Shown here in pieces: positions 1 through 8,981 of a stretch of 64,000 bases of DNA. The stretch lies in assembly GCA_963669155.1 (NCBI GenBank), contig OZ022576.1, forward strand, positions 40,111,807 through 40,175,806, read 5' to 3'. This DNA is from Arbacia lixula. Its lineage: Eukaryota > Echinodermata > Echinoidea > Arbacioida > Arbaciidae. How positions within the stretch are numbered: position 1 is the first letter of the stretch; each line of letters begins with the position of its first letter. Both the position numbers and the translations under genes were made by a program. The notes beneath the pieces were generated by a model. The model was not told where the DNA came from, did no database searches, and worked only from the letters and a program-made list of their open reading frames with translations.

Positions 1-1330
1 ACCACATACAGACACACACAAAAATTGGTCTCGGTGGAATATGAGTTATGGATAATCATTCCATATGTTCATCATTTACTAACTTTAGACAATGTTTATC
101 ATCACCATCCTCATTGGTATCATTATACAAAATAAAAGTTGTGAGATTGTTTAGGGGAAATTATCAATCTTCGGAGGGACTGGTGTATTGCTATTGCCAG
201 TCCCTCCGAAGATGGATGATTTCCACTATACTTTCGAATTCAATGCTCGGTATATTTGTTTTATGCCCCTTTTGTAAAAAAACAAAACAAAAAAAAACAA
301 AGAAAGAAAAGAAAAAGCAACAAAAAATGAACAAGAAAGGTCTCCGTGTGTGTTTTCAGTCTCGGTCGGAACTGAGCTGGCGTAAATTATAGTGCACAAT
401 GCGCGGCGCGTCGTCCCAGTCAAAACAAATTTTGTTACCAAGTAGAGGGCATGCGTAGTAGTGCCAAGGAAGAAATTAGTGAATAGAGCATGCGCAATGC
501 TCCCCACGAAAAATAGCAAAAGAACATCGGAGCCGAGGCAGAGATTTCTAGTGAAATTATTTTGTATTCTGCGAGCATCACTTGACCAATCACGTTCCTA
601 GAATACTCATATTCATAGAAGGGATATAATACGAAATAATGTGATCAAAAAATGTTACTGATATTGTACTATCTATCTTCAGTAGAAACAAAGTCTACTT
701 TGTAGATAATGATCACTGTAGAATCCCCGATCTCATCTCCTCCCACCCTACTGTACATGCTGTATGTTTGCCTGTCTGTTTCCTTCTCTCCCCCTCCCTT
801 TTCTACTCTCCCTCCCTTGTTATCTTTTTTCTCTTTCTCTTGCTCTTTCACTATAACTCTAAATCTCACTCTATATCACTGTATGTGTGATAATGTTTCT
901 CTCTGTCTACATCATTATCTCTTTCCCCATCTTTCTTTGATCTCTTTCTATGTACATGTATTAATACATGCACTCTCTTCAGAAATAACACTATTTCACA
1001 CGCAAATCATACTACTCACCATGTTGATACATGGCAAATGGCTGCCCATGTCTTAGTCTAAGCCCAATCAAATTCATGTTTTTACTCATTTGCAAGGAAA
1101 GAAATATCTGTATAGAAAATGCATACAAATTAAAAGAATTGTGATGCTTTGATCTTGTTAGACAAAGGCTTTGATGGAATGGATGAGTAGAGTTTACTCA
1201 CTTATTTTCTAGCACATGTTGTCATTAAATGTATGGAAACATTCTTGTTTACTGATTGTAAATACTGTGTAGTAAGGTGCATTGTGTTGATATAGATTTA
1301 CATAAGATGACTTGGAAGTGTAATAATGTT
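1..1330. other. Non-coding flank, no gene recognised
   Basis: Apart from the hairpin at 167-213 there is an A-rich tract (about 278-330) and a T/C-rich stretch (about 735-960). Frames here encode only low-complexity peptides without motifs or splice context. Confidence 0.5.
167..213. repeat. 17-bp perfect hairpin
   Basis: atcttcggagggactgg at 167-183 is the exact reverse complement of 197-213, with a 13-nt loop. No recognised element surrounds it. It could be a small palindrome from element decay or an RNA hairpin. Confidence 0.7.
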
Positions 1331-1860
1331 GTGTCTTTCCTCTGAAACATGCCATAGAGAAGAGAGAGAGAGAGGAGAGAGTGTGACAGAGGGAGAGACA
1401 GACAGAGAAGGGGAGAGGAGAGATACGAAGAGATACAAAAGAGAATACTTGTAAAATAATAGGAAGCCCATGGACGGTCAGCTTGTTGACTTGGGAAAGG
1501 AGGCCTAGGCACACCCCACTGATAAGCCCCTCCCTGTCCCTGACCATACCCCTGCCTGCCTGCCTGTCTGCTTGCCTGCCTGCCTGCCTGCCCGGCCAGA
1601 GATCTTTTGTCTGACATGGGAAGGCCGGGCCGGGCCGGGCTGGCTGGCCTGGCCTGGCCAGCGCACCTGCTACAGAGCTATTCCTTTTGTCCTTCATTAG
1701 CATACAGCTGTGAGGGGGATTCTCCAAGGCAGGTTGTATGTGGGATGCGATCATCTGGTGAAGGTATTATCCAAGCAGGATATTCAACTCCAACCCAGCC
1801 AGTCTTTTCCCCTGTCTACCCCTCTACCCCTTTACCCCCCCCCCCCCCCCCCCGGTTCTC
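1331..1860. repeat. Simple-repeat cluster: GA-rich, (CCTG)n, GGCCGGGC, poly-C
   Basis: GA-rich repeat at about 1356-1430. Tetranucleotide CCTG repeats at about 1553-1592 (cctgcctgcctgcctgtctg). A G+C-rich gccgggccgggccgggctgg block at about 1624-1660. A C homopolymer at about 1836-1853. The arginine/glutamine-rich and cysteine-free frames across it are repeat artefacts. Confidence 0.8.
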
Positions 1861-3360
1861 CTCCCCTCATTTCCTGCTCTCCTATTATGTTCATGTGGTT
1901 TTTTTTTCTTTGATTTGAATTTTTATTTATATTACAACATTTCAAATAAATATGAAGACACATATTTCAATCAAAATGTTTTAAGTAAATACAGTCAATT
2001 GCAAAGTCATGAGTGAAATAATGTCAAATTAAGCCACTTTAATTGAGTAGAGTAAATCAAATACAGAAAAAGTGTGAAGTAGAAACATATGAACTAGCAG
2101 TACACAAACTGATGATTGAGATGGAAAGAGCAGCTATACAAGTTCAAAAATACTTTGTTTCATTCACGTGTGATGAATCGTTCTTTGTCATGAAGCTAGA
2201 GCGGACGAAAGTCTCATTTCAAGGAAAGAACAAAATGGAAAAAAGTGCCCCAATTCCAATGATGAAAATAAGCTGATGCCGTACTTATTACTTAATATCT
2301 TTGGAAAAGTTAAGGGAGACTGGGCCTGTCGTCGAGGCTGGATGATATTAATTTCTTATCTAAAACTTTCAACGAGGAATGGTGAAAAGATACATGGAAA
2401 TGAAAATCTGTTTGTCTTGCAGTAAACTAAATGCTCCTTACTCGTTAGTTTTTCTCTGTACAGACTGGAAGAAGACGATAATTATTCGTACCTCTTAATA
2501 AATTCAAAGTATTTGAAATTAGAAATGGCCAATAGGCAAGCTAGAAGCCACAACGTGGGACGTTTATATTCACCCTCAACACACTACCCCCACGACATCA
2601 CCCCCCCCCCCCCACACACACACACACCCTCCTCTTCCCTTCCCCCTCACCCCCACCTTCCCCGCCCCATCGCCCAGCCAACCGAGGGGAACATCTTTTG
2701 TTGTCCCTAATGCATATTCCACATTTCTCCCTGCCTTTGTTATGCAAGGAAAGACAGACCGGCAACCTATTCTGCAAAGGTGGTGGCAGCATGTGAGTGA
2801 GGTCGGTGGGCATTAATCCTTAATACCCTCCCATTCTAGATTAATTGGTTTAATTTTGCATGCGCAATAAAGACTTATAGTGGGACAGAGGTCAATACAT
2901 TGGGGAGCAAAGGAGAGAGAAAAAGGGCAAGGATGCTATATTCACTTCTTTGTTACGCTTGCTAGGTTTTAGTTATTGTGTGTTCGGTATTTGGTGATCA
3001 TTTGAAGATTTTTGTTTTCCACACAGCTGCTGTACACTGTGGTAATAACACGTGAGATGACATAAATGTTTGAAGATACAGTTTTAAAAATAGATGTTCA
3101 TTGACTTCTCATTAATTTTAATTTTGATGGATAACATTGTCTTTGTTTTGCTATGTATATTCGAAGTATAAAAGTTTATTCCACCTCCCTTATTTTCAGA
3201 CCAATAGACTAGCAATGGATATTTTTATTAGTTATTTATAAATTGATTACTCTTTACTCTGTTTGCATGTGTCTAATTCTTTGATTCACTTTCTCTCTTT
3301 CTTTATCTCTCTCTCCCTTAATTCCCTATCTCTATTAATCACTCCCCTTTCTCTCTTGCT
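1861..3360. other. Non-coding stretch with a poly-C/CA tract
   Basis: AT-rich. A C-run followed by CA repeats lies at about 2600-2628. An open frame at 2043-2276 has no recognisable domain, no splice context and AT-driven composition, so it is not called. Nothing else seen. Confidence 0.45.
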
Positions 3361-3375
3361 CTCATCCCCCCCCCC

Positions 3376-3412
<37 letters not shown>
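3361..3412. repeat. poly-C then (CT)n microsatellite
   Basis: A C-run at 3366-3376 is followed by about 16 CT units to 3411. Confidence 0.9.
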
Positions 3413-3415
<3 letters not shown>

Positions 3416-3774
3416 TTATATCCCTTTCCTACCACTCTTCTGTCCTTACCACCCCCGGGACCACCCCTCTATCACTATCTCTCCTTCCTCTTCCCTGCCT
3501 GTGATGCTGTCTGGGTAACCATGGTGACAGGCAAGGGGATGGACAGTAGTTAACCCTTCCGCTCTCTGGTGCAGCGGGAAAGATTTGATTTCACAAGGTA
3601 ATCCAAGGATCCTGTTCCTCCTTCTCTCCCCTTCCCAACCCACTCACCAAAATGGCCTCTGCTTTTCCAGCGTTTTGAAACGAGGTCACAAAAAATAATT
3701 TAGGAGCAGCAGCAGAAGTCTGTAGAAGCCATTCTATAAAGACCTTCTTTACAAGCCAAACACGCGTCTACACG

Positions 3775-3912
3775 GGCCCTGTTGCATATTAAGGGTAATG
3801 TTGCTACCAGTGGCAACGTCTATGGAAACCTCTCTGTTGAGCAGTGTTACCATGGAGGTTACCAATGATAGTAGAGTTACCATTACTGGTAAGTTTTATG
3901 CAACATGACCCT
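3775..3912. mobile_element. Inverted-repeat MITE, family 'TTGCAT-TTACC' copy 1
   Basis: The left end gccctgttgcatattaaggg is mirrored by the right end gtaagttttatgcaacatga/ccctg. The interior has repeated short palindromes (gttaccatgg, ggtaac). Related copies lie at 13041-13280, 20539-20697 and 52609-52769. The shared design is a GGNCC(A/C)TGTTGCAT terminus followed by a TTACCATCAATGGTAAC-type core. Non-coding; the superfamily is not determined. Confidence 0.6.
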
Positions 3913-4066
3913 GGTATTACTAGTAGTTTATATATAGTTTGCTATAGTTTGCACAGGGAAAGTGTTTTTAATCTATGTTTACCCATAAAGCTCATTGAAA
4001 TAAGCCTGAAAAGCAACAACATGCATACATTTTACACCCACTCTTTCTATCATTACCATTATGCGT

Positions 4067-4067
<1 letters not shown>

Positions 4068-4112
<45 letters not shown>
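4068..4112. repeat. (CT)n microsatellite
   Basis: About 21 CT units followed by imperfect CT/TATC repeats to about 4141. Confidence 0.9.
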
Positions 4113-4117
<5 letters not shown>

Positions 4118-4439
4118 ATCTCTCTCTGTCTCTCTACTCTCTCACCAATTGAACAAATCATGGAAATTATATCCTTGTAAAATGGATGCATTTTGGTATT
4201 AATCCCTTTTTTCATTGCCACTAGTAAATTGAAACAGGACGGTAGGATTAAATAGAGCAAAGAAGAGGGAGCAAAATATGGATATTTTGAGTTCTTTATT
4301 GTGTCCATGCATTTTATTTTGTATTGCGTGTGATTTTTTTTTTTAAAACACAAGTTGATGTGTGATATTTTCTGCAACAATTAATGTGTAAGCCTTTGTG
4401 TTCATTATGATTGCACTCCGCTCTCATCTACCACAATTA

Positions 4440-4473
4440 TGGTGGTGGTGGTGGTGGTGGGGGGGGGGGGGCG
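4440..4473. repeat. (GGT)n and poly-G tract
   Basis: ggtggtggtggtggtgg is followed by a run of G with one interruption. Confidence 0.9.
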
Positions 4474-5958
4474 GTAATGAATGAAGAAGGGAGGGATTTC
4501 GTTTCGGGAAGAGGCGCGGGAAAGCGGAAGGAAGAAAATGGAGTCTAACGTCAAAATTACAGTAACTCTTTATGTGCTTTTGATAATTTTGCATGAATAA
4601 AACACGTAATAAAACACACACATTCCATGTAACGACACCCAGTCTGGTACCCACGGAGCTAAAAGAATTATGGTTTCATTTATTTTCTGTCCTCTGTTAC
4701 ATTCTTCAAAAATGCTACATGTGATTGAACACATTTTAAGTATGACCTGTATGACACTATTGTTGATATTATGCTGAAAAGCTATCTTACAAATGTATTG
4801 GCTGTGATGAAGCATACGTTATTCCAATTATTAAATAGTGTTAGATTATATAGAACTGGAAAGGGTTGTTATGGGTTGTTTTCAATAGGTACCATATACT
4901 CCTAGTGATGTTTAATTTATCACATTAGCCGTCTCAATATTTTTGCATTCAACTGTTTTGCAATGTTTTACAACTGTTTTACAACTGTTATGCAATAATT
5001 TGGTTGGAAAAGAATTGTATTTTTTTTTAATTGTTTTCAGAATGAATAATTTTATAGTTTATGGTGAGGAATGTGAGACGAAAAACCCTATTATGATGGC
5101 TAATGACCTAATATATATTTTGAGGTTTTATTATCAATCTCACATATTTTACTGCAAGATTGCATATTGAGTTTGAACATGTGAAAATCGATATTCAAAC
5201 CAATCAACATTACAATGGAACGATTTGAATGTACATTGTTCTGGCTGTTTATTAAAATGTAATTGAGTACTCCGGGCGCTCATAGTAATAAAATGCACTT
5301 TCTGTGAGAGCATGACTGTTTTTCTTTGTGTTGTGTTGTTTGTGCAATTCATTGCAACGTGTAAAAGGTAAGTTGTCGTTTTTAAAGACTTATTATTGGG
5401 ATAATGTGGAATAATAGGAACGAGAGAGAGAGAAAGAGAGAGAGAGATTAAAAGGGGAGTTGAGAGCCATAGAGATGAACAAATAAGATGAAGAGATTTG
5501 TAAAAATACAGCATAATTCAAAGAATAGAAAGACAACAGACGAATGAAAGTTGAAAGAATAATGAATATTATTCAATACTGACATCACACGATGGCGCTA
5601 TTGATGTTTTGGACTTGTTTGATGGCTTATCGTTCATGGACCCATACCCTCGATTGGTCATCATACACATTAGCAATTATAAAAATATGAATAAGAGGTG
5701 TGTAAAACCAAAAATAATGCAATCATTTGGGGAGAATGTTCTAACAATATTAACAAAAAATTAAGAATGAAATGTATTGTCTGATGAAGTAGAATTACAT
5801 TAGTTGTAACTATTCAACCTACTTTTGATCCAATTAAATACGATGTAAAGGGAAAAGCTCTTTTGTTTAAATATTCAAGTTTAATGAAATCATATGAGAA
5901 ACCGAAGACAGTCCTATTTGCAATGCAATAAATACCAATATTATCAATGCAAATTAGC
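4474..5958. other. Non-coding stretch, no gene recognised
   Basis: AT-rich sequence with a short GA tract (5422-5450) and repeated caactgtttta-type motifs (4950-4995). No frames with recognisable domains. Confidence 0.45.
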
Positions 5959-5959
5959 A

Positions 5960-6120
5960 TGTTGATTACAAAATCACTAACTGTTCAATATAAATATAAT
6001 CGCATATCTTAAAATCATTTTTCTCCCCCCCCCCCCCCCCCAGTACTGCTAAGCCCCGCCTCCAAAAAATCCTCCAGCTTAAGATTCCCATCGTGTCATC
6101 ATCCATTGCCGTCACCAAGG
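5960..6120 (+). mobile_element. Left-arm fragment of the 646-bp TTAA element family
   Basis: aaaatcactaactgttcaat through the ...taagccccgcctccaaaa...cctccag...aagattccc segment matches the left arm of the element at 19564-20209 with scattered substitutions. The CT-rich part has become a poly-C run (about 6026-6041). It is an isolated single arm, so a decayed copy. Confidence 0.75.
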
Positions 6121-6158
6121 GGCTGCATGCGGAGGTTGCGAGAAGGGGACGAGCCAAT

Positions 6159-6300
6159 ATTTTTTTTTTTTTTTTTTTTTTTTTTGGGGGGGGGGGGCGT
6201 CGACGGAGAGGGGGGGGGGGGGTTTTAGGTCTTTTAGATGGGCAACCTATTATTAGAATCAGCAAGCTGAAACAAGCAAGCAAACAAGCAAGCTGAAACT
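6159..6300. repeat. T25, G-runs and AAGC repeats
   Basis: A run of about 26 T is followed by about 12 G, then a second G-run at about 6211-6222 and a short aagcaagcaaacaagcaagc motif at about 6275-6293. The frames encoding poly-Phe/Gly or poly-Lys are artefacts. Confidence 0.85.
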
Positions 6301-6606
6301 TTTCACATAATTCTTAAAAGCAGGTTTCGTGACATCTCATCAAATATTCTTTCCAACGATTTTTTTTTTCAAAATTGTCAAGAGTTCTTGCATTGTACTG
6401 CGATAATTGGTAGGCCTATCTGTAAGTGGCAATAATCAATCGTCCATCTGCTGCTCAAGATAATATGAGAAAAATGAAATTTACGAAATCATATTTCTTA
6501 TGGTTCCCGTGTTCCACGCACGCGAGATGGAAGAAAGTGTTTTTAAAAATTGCAAGGAATTAAGGAATGAGCAAAACAGGCATCATAAAAAGTGTAAAGA
6601 AATAGT

Positions 6607-6610
6607 AAAA
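6607..6610 (-). terminator. RNA polymerase III terminator of tRNA-Arg
   Basis: A TTTT run on the minus strand, 17 nt after the tRNA 3' end, is the minimal Pol III termination signal. Confidence 0.6.
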
Positions 6611-6627
6611 GGACGCTGCACGCGTTG

Positions 6628-6700
6628 CGACCCTGATGGGACTCGAACCCACAATCTTCAGCTCCGGAGACTGACACCTTATCCATTAGGCCACAGGGTC
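6628..6700 (-). tRNA. tRNA-Arg (anticodon CCG)
   Basis: The minus strand reads GACCCTGTGGCCTAATGGAT... and ends ...GTTCGAGTCCCATCAGGGTCG: 73 nt with a perfect 7-bp acceptor stem (GACCCTG/CAGGGTC). The A box (TGGCCTAATGG), the anticodon loop CTCCGGA giving anticodon CCG, and the B box (GGTTCGAGTCC) are all present. It closely resembles vertebrate tRNA-Arg-CCG. No intron and no encoded CCA. A T4 run on the minus strand (AAAA at 6607-6610) about 18 nt downstream is the likely Pol III terminator. It appears intact and functional. Confidence 0.96.
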
Positions 6701-6899
6701 CAATGAGAGAAACGTCGAAATTACGCTATATATCACTTTAGCAAATAAATGCTTTCCTTTCAATTGTTTGTTGCGACCTCAATTAATGTGGCCCCTAAAA
6801 ATAGTCTAATCTAATACTTTTCATAACTTTGTGTCAGGAGTCAAGTTCATTTTTTGCCATTCCGACAGCAAAATAGGTGAATTTGCGAGTGTTTTTAAA

Positions 6900-7172
6900 G
6901 ATTCTTTCTGTGACGTGGATGGACGAAAGCTGGCGCTCGACGACAATTCTGTGTAGAGACTAATTCTGTGCAATCACAGTCGAGGAGGGTGAATGTATCC
7001 CGCACCGCTGAGCCTGGCCGCACCGTACCGCGCCGCGCCGCCTCGTCGCTCAGTAGTGCCCCGAGTGTCCCTTCTTTGCGCGGGTCAATTGAATTGAAGT
7101 GTTTTAGGTCTTTAGTCTATTATACCGTCCATCACCTCGGCTGAGCTGATCTGACACAAGTGGTGGTCTCCC
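6900..7172 (+). promoter_or_regulatory. CpG-rich putative promoter and untranslated first exon of HUS1
   Basis: About 6935-7090 is locally rich in CG dinucleotides (ccgcaccgctgagcc..., gcgccgcgccgcc...) against an AT-rich, CpG-poor background. A strong donor, CCC|GTAAGT, lies at 7173, and the HUS1 start-codon exon has a good acceptor at 8866. Together these suggest a TSS around 6.9-7.1 kb with an untranslated exon ending at 7172. No TATA box was identified. The tRNA-Arg gene on the opposite strand is about 200-300 bp upstream. Confidence 0.35.
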
Positions 7173-7196
7173 GTAAGTAAAGCCAAGTATGACTCT

Positions 7197-7252
7197 GAGC
7201 CAGGGAAATATAAACTACAATGTATACATTGTGGTTTATATTTCCCTGGCTC
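7197..7252. repeat. 26-bp-arm hairpin upstream of HUS1
   Basis: gagccagggaaatataaact continuing to acaatg pairs with cattgtggtttatatttccc then tggctc across a 4-nt TATA loop; there is one T.G-type mismatch. It lies just downstream of the putative first-exon donor, so probably inside HUS1 intron 1. The very short loop argues against a canonical microRNA precursor; a palindromic MITE remnant is as likely. Confidence 0.8.
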
Positions 7253-7288
7253 ACCAATCCTGCCAATGCTAGTCTATCTAGTATGAAG

Positions 7289-7862
7289 CGAGTGCCTCAA
7301 ACCGGCCCCCTTGTTTTCTTTTGAATATTTTCATTCCAAGATAACCAAATAAGATTCTAAAATTTCACACACAAATCAGAAAAATAATGCTCTTTAAAAA
7401 ACTATTTTTGGATTGAAGATTAACGATAAACTTTCGGAAAAATTGCGCTTCGAATATCGCTCGATAAAACGTTGCACATTCACATCACTGAACCTTGAAA
7501 CCGGCCCCTACCGATAATGTGCGATATCTCCGTCAATACGACAGTGCCGTGCCGACATTTCACCAATATTGCGTCTCATTTATGCTCCTTCAGGTGCAGT
7601 GAAAAATTGATGGGAAAGTTTCGGCGATCAACAAAAAAATCACGGAAGTACGAACGCAAGTTGAAAAACGGAGATGTTTCGAATGAAAATGTGCATTTGT
7701 CAAATATGTGCACCTTTTGTCTAATTTTGCTTCTGAAAATCCTGCATTTTGTTTACCAATGCGTAAAAACACAATAATTCGTGCATCCAACCTTCGATAA
7801 CGTGCACTGAGTAGAAAGCGGGGGCCGGTTTCAAGGGTAGGGGCCAGTTTGTGGACCACTCA
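7289..7862. mobile_element. TIR element with 'CAAACCGGCCCC' ends
   Basis: The left end gtgcctcaaaccggccccct and the right end (reverse complement gtggtccacaaactggcccc) form inverted termini. A second internal copy ccttgaaaccggcccctacc (about 7494) and its inverse ggggccggtttcaagggtag (about 7822) form a nested inverted pair. About 570 bp, no transposase. Interpreted as a non-autonomous DNA transposon; the exact boundaries are uncertain. Confidence 0.55.
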
Positions 7863-8348
7863 CTTTTACTGCGACCAGCCCGCTCCCGCTGCGCGGGAGC
7901 AGTCCCGGGGCTAGTATCTATTCTGTTTTTTGTAACGTCCGACTGAGCTGAAGTATCCCTTCAGTAGCATTAGTATTGATTAAGTTAATTAAGTTAATGT
8001 GCCCTTGGTTCCCTAGATGCCCTAGCCCCGGTACAGTCCAGTTATCGCATACGAATGGCTAAATGTATTGAATGTATACCTGCACTACAATATTATTCGA
8101 AAATGTTAAGCAAAACGTTACATATTTCCTCTTCATACATGATCATGACCTTTGTAACAAATACAGTCTGTTGAGGCTGCCATCTTGGCTGTTCCAAATT
8201 GTACACGAATAATGGGAACTGGCGCATGAGCATGATTTTTAATATCACCGTCATGCAACTCTGGAACAATTTAGGTTGTAAACAATAAAAAAATATACAA
8301 CATGGATTAAATTCATCTTCAAACCAACCCCGAACCTATTTAGGTATG
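7863..8348. other. Non-coding, with a GC-rich hairpin
   Basis: gctcccgctgcgcgggagc at about 7881-7899 forms a tight GC hairpin inside a gcccgctc...ctag segment. The rest is AT-rich and unannotated. Confidence 0.45.
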
Positions 8349-8350
8349 TA

Positions 8351-8572
8351 CACTCCAGCTCAAAGGAATTGGCATAGGGAAAGGGAAAGGGAAGGAGCCG
8401 CAGTTTTAAACCGCGGTATATTTTATCCAGTTCAGCATGAAACATGATGCATTAGCTGCAAAAGCATCATGATTCATGCTGAACTGGACAAACTATACCG
8501 CGGTTTACAACTGCAGCTCCTTCCCTGTCTTCCCTTTCCCCTGCCCTATGTCAATTCCTTTGAGCTGGAGTG
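8351..8572. mobile_element. Palindromic TA-flanked MITE, copy 1 of 4
   Basis: A 222-bp foldback: it starts cactccagctcaaaggaatt and ends with its inverse, flanked by TA on both sides. The centre is cagcatgaaacatgatgc and its complement. Other copies are at 28033, 39953 and 43634. No coding capacity. TA target duplication suggests Tc1/mariner-type mobilisation, but the terminus is not one I can assign. It lies in the putative HUS1 intron 1. Confidence 0.88.
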
Positions 8573-8866
8573 TATTTTACGTAGATGTGTGCAATAGATT
8601 TGAGTTTTGAGTTACAGAAGTGCTGAAACCAACTAATATAATCACTGCTAATCTCTCCTCCCTTGCTCCAAAGCTCTGTGCTACGCAGCCTGTTAACGCA
8701 GTGAGCGGGCTGGTGTGTTTGTGGGTAGGCTGTTAGTGTTAGTACCTTCCACCTTGAGATTGATTGGTGATGAGTATCAACTGGTTGCAGATTATTAGCT
8801 GGTGTATGGTATGCACAGCAGAGTGGCTATTGTTTTCCTTTTCTCATACTTTATCTTTCCTCCCAG

Positions 8867-8981
8867 ATCTCGTATTCATCCTCAAGCCATTTCAAACTCT
8901 TGTGAGAAGAATCAGCTCTTTTGGACATCATGCGGTTCAGGGCGAAGATAGTCGACGTCGGCCTCATTGAGCAGTTCACCA
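8867..8981 (+). CDS. HUS1: HUS1 exon with start codon (coding part 8930-8981)
   Basis: The ATG at 8930 opens MRFRAKIVDVGLIEQFT, matching the HUS1 amino terminus, and the exon ends in phase 1 at a GTAAGT donor at 8982. Upstream, a strong pyrimidine tract and AG at 8865-8866 look like a real acceptor. The exon probably begins at 8867 with about 63 nt of 5' UTR, so a separate untranslated exon should lie upstream. The coding start is seen directly; the UTR boundary is inferred. Confidence 0.9.

Noticed and set aside
167..213. microRNA precursor
   Set aside because: The 17-bp stem is too short, with no bulged extension.
1209..1754. 181-residue minus frame with QAGRQAGRQADRQAGR-like repeats
   Set aside because: Translation of the CCTG tetranucleotide repeat and GGCC block, no real domain.
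2043..2276. Small Lys/Glu-rich protein of 77 residues
   Set aside because: AT-driven composition, no domain, no promoter or splice evidence.
6500..6706. 68-residue + frame with RCDPDGTRTHNLQLRRL
   Set aside because: It is the antisense of the tRNA-Arg gene; this peptide is a well-known tRNA shadow.
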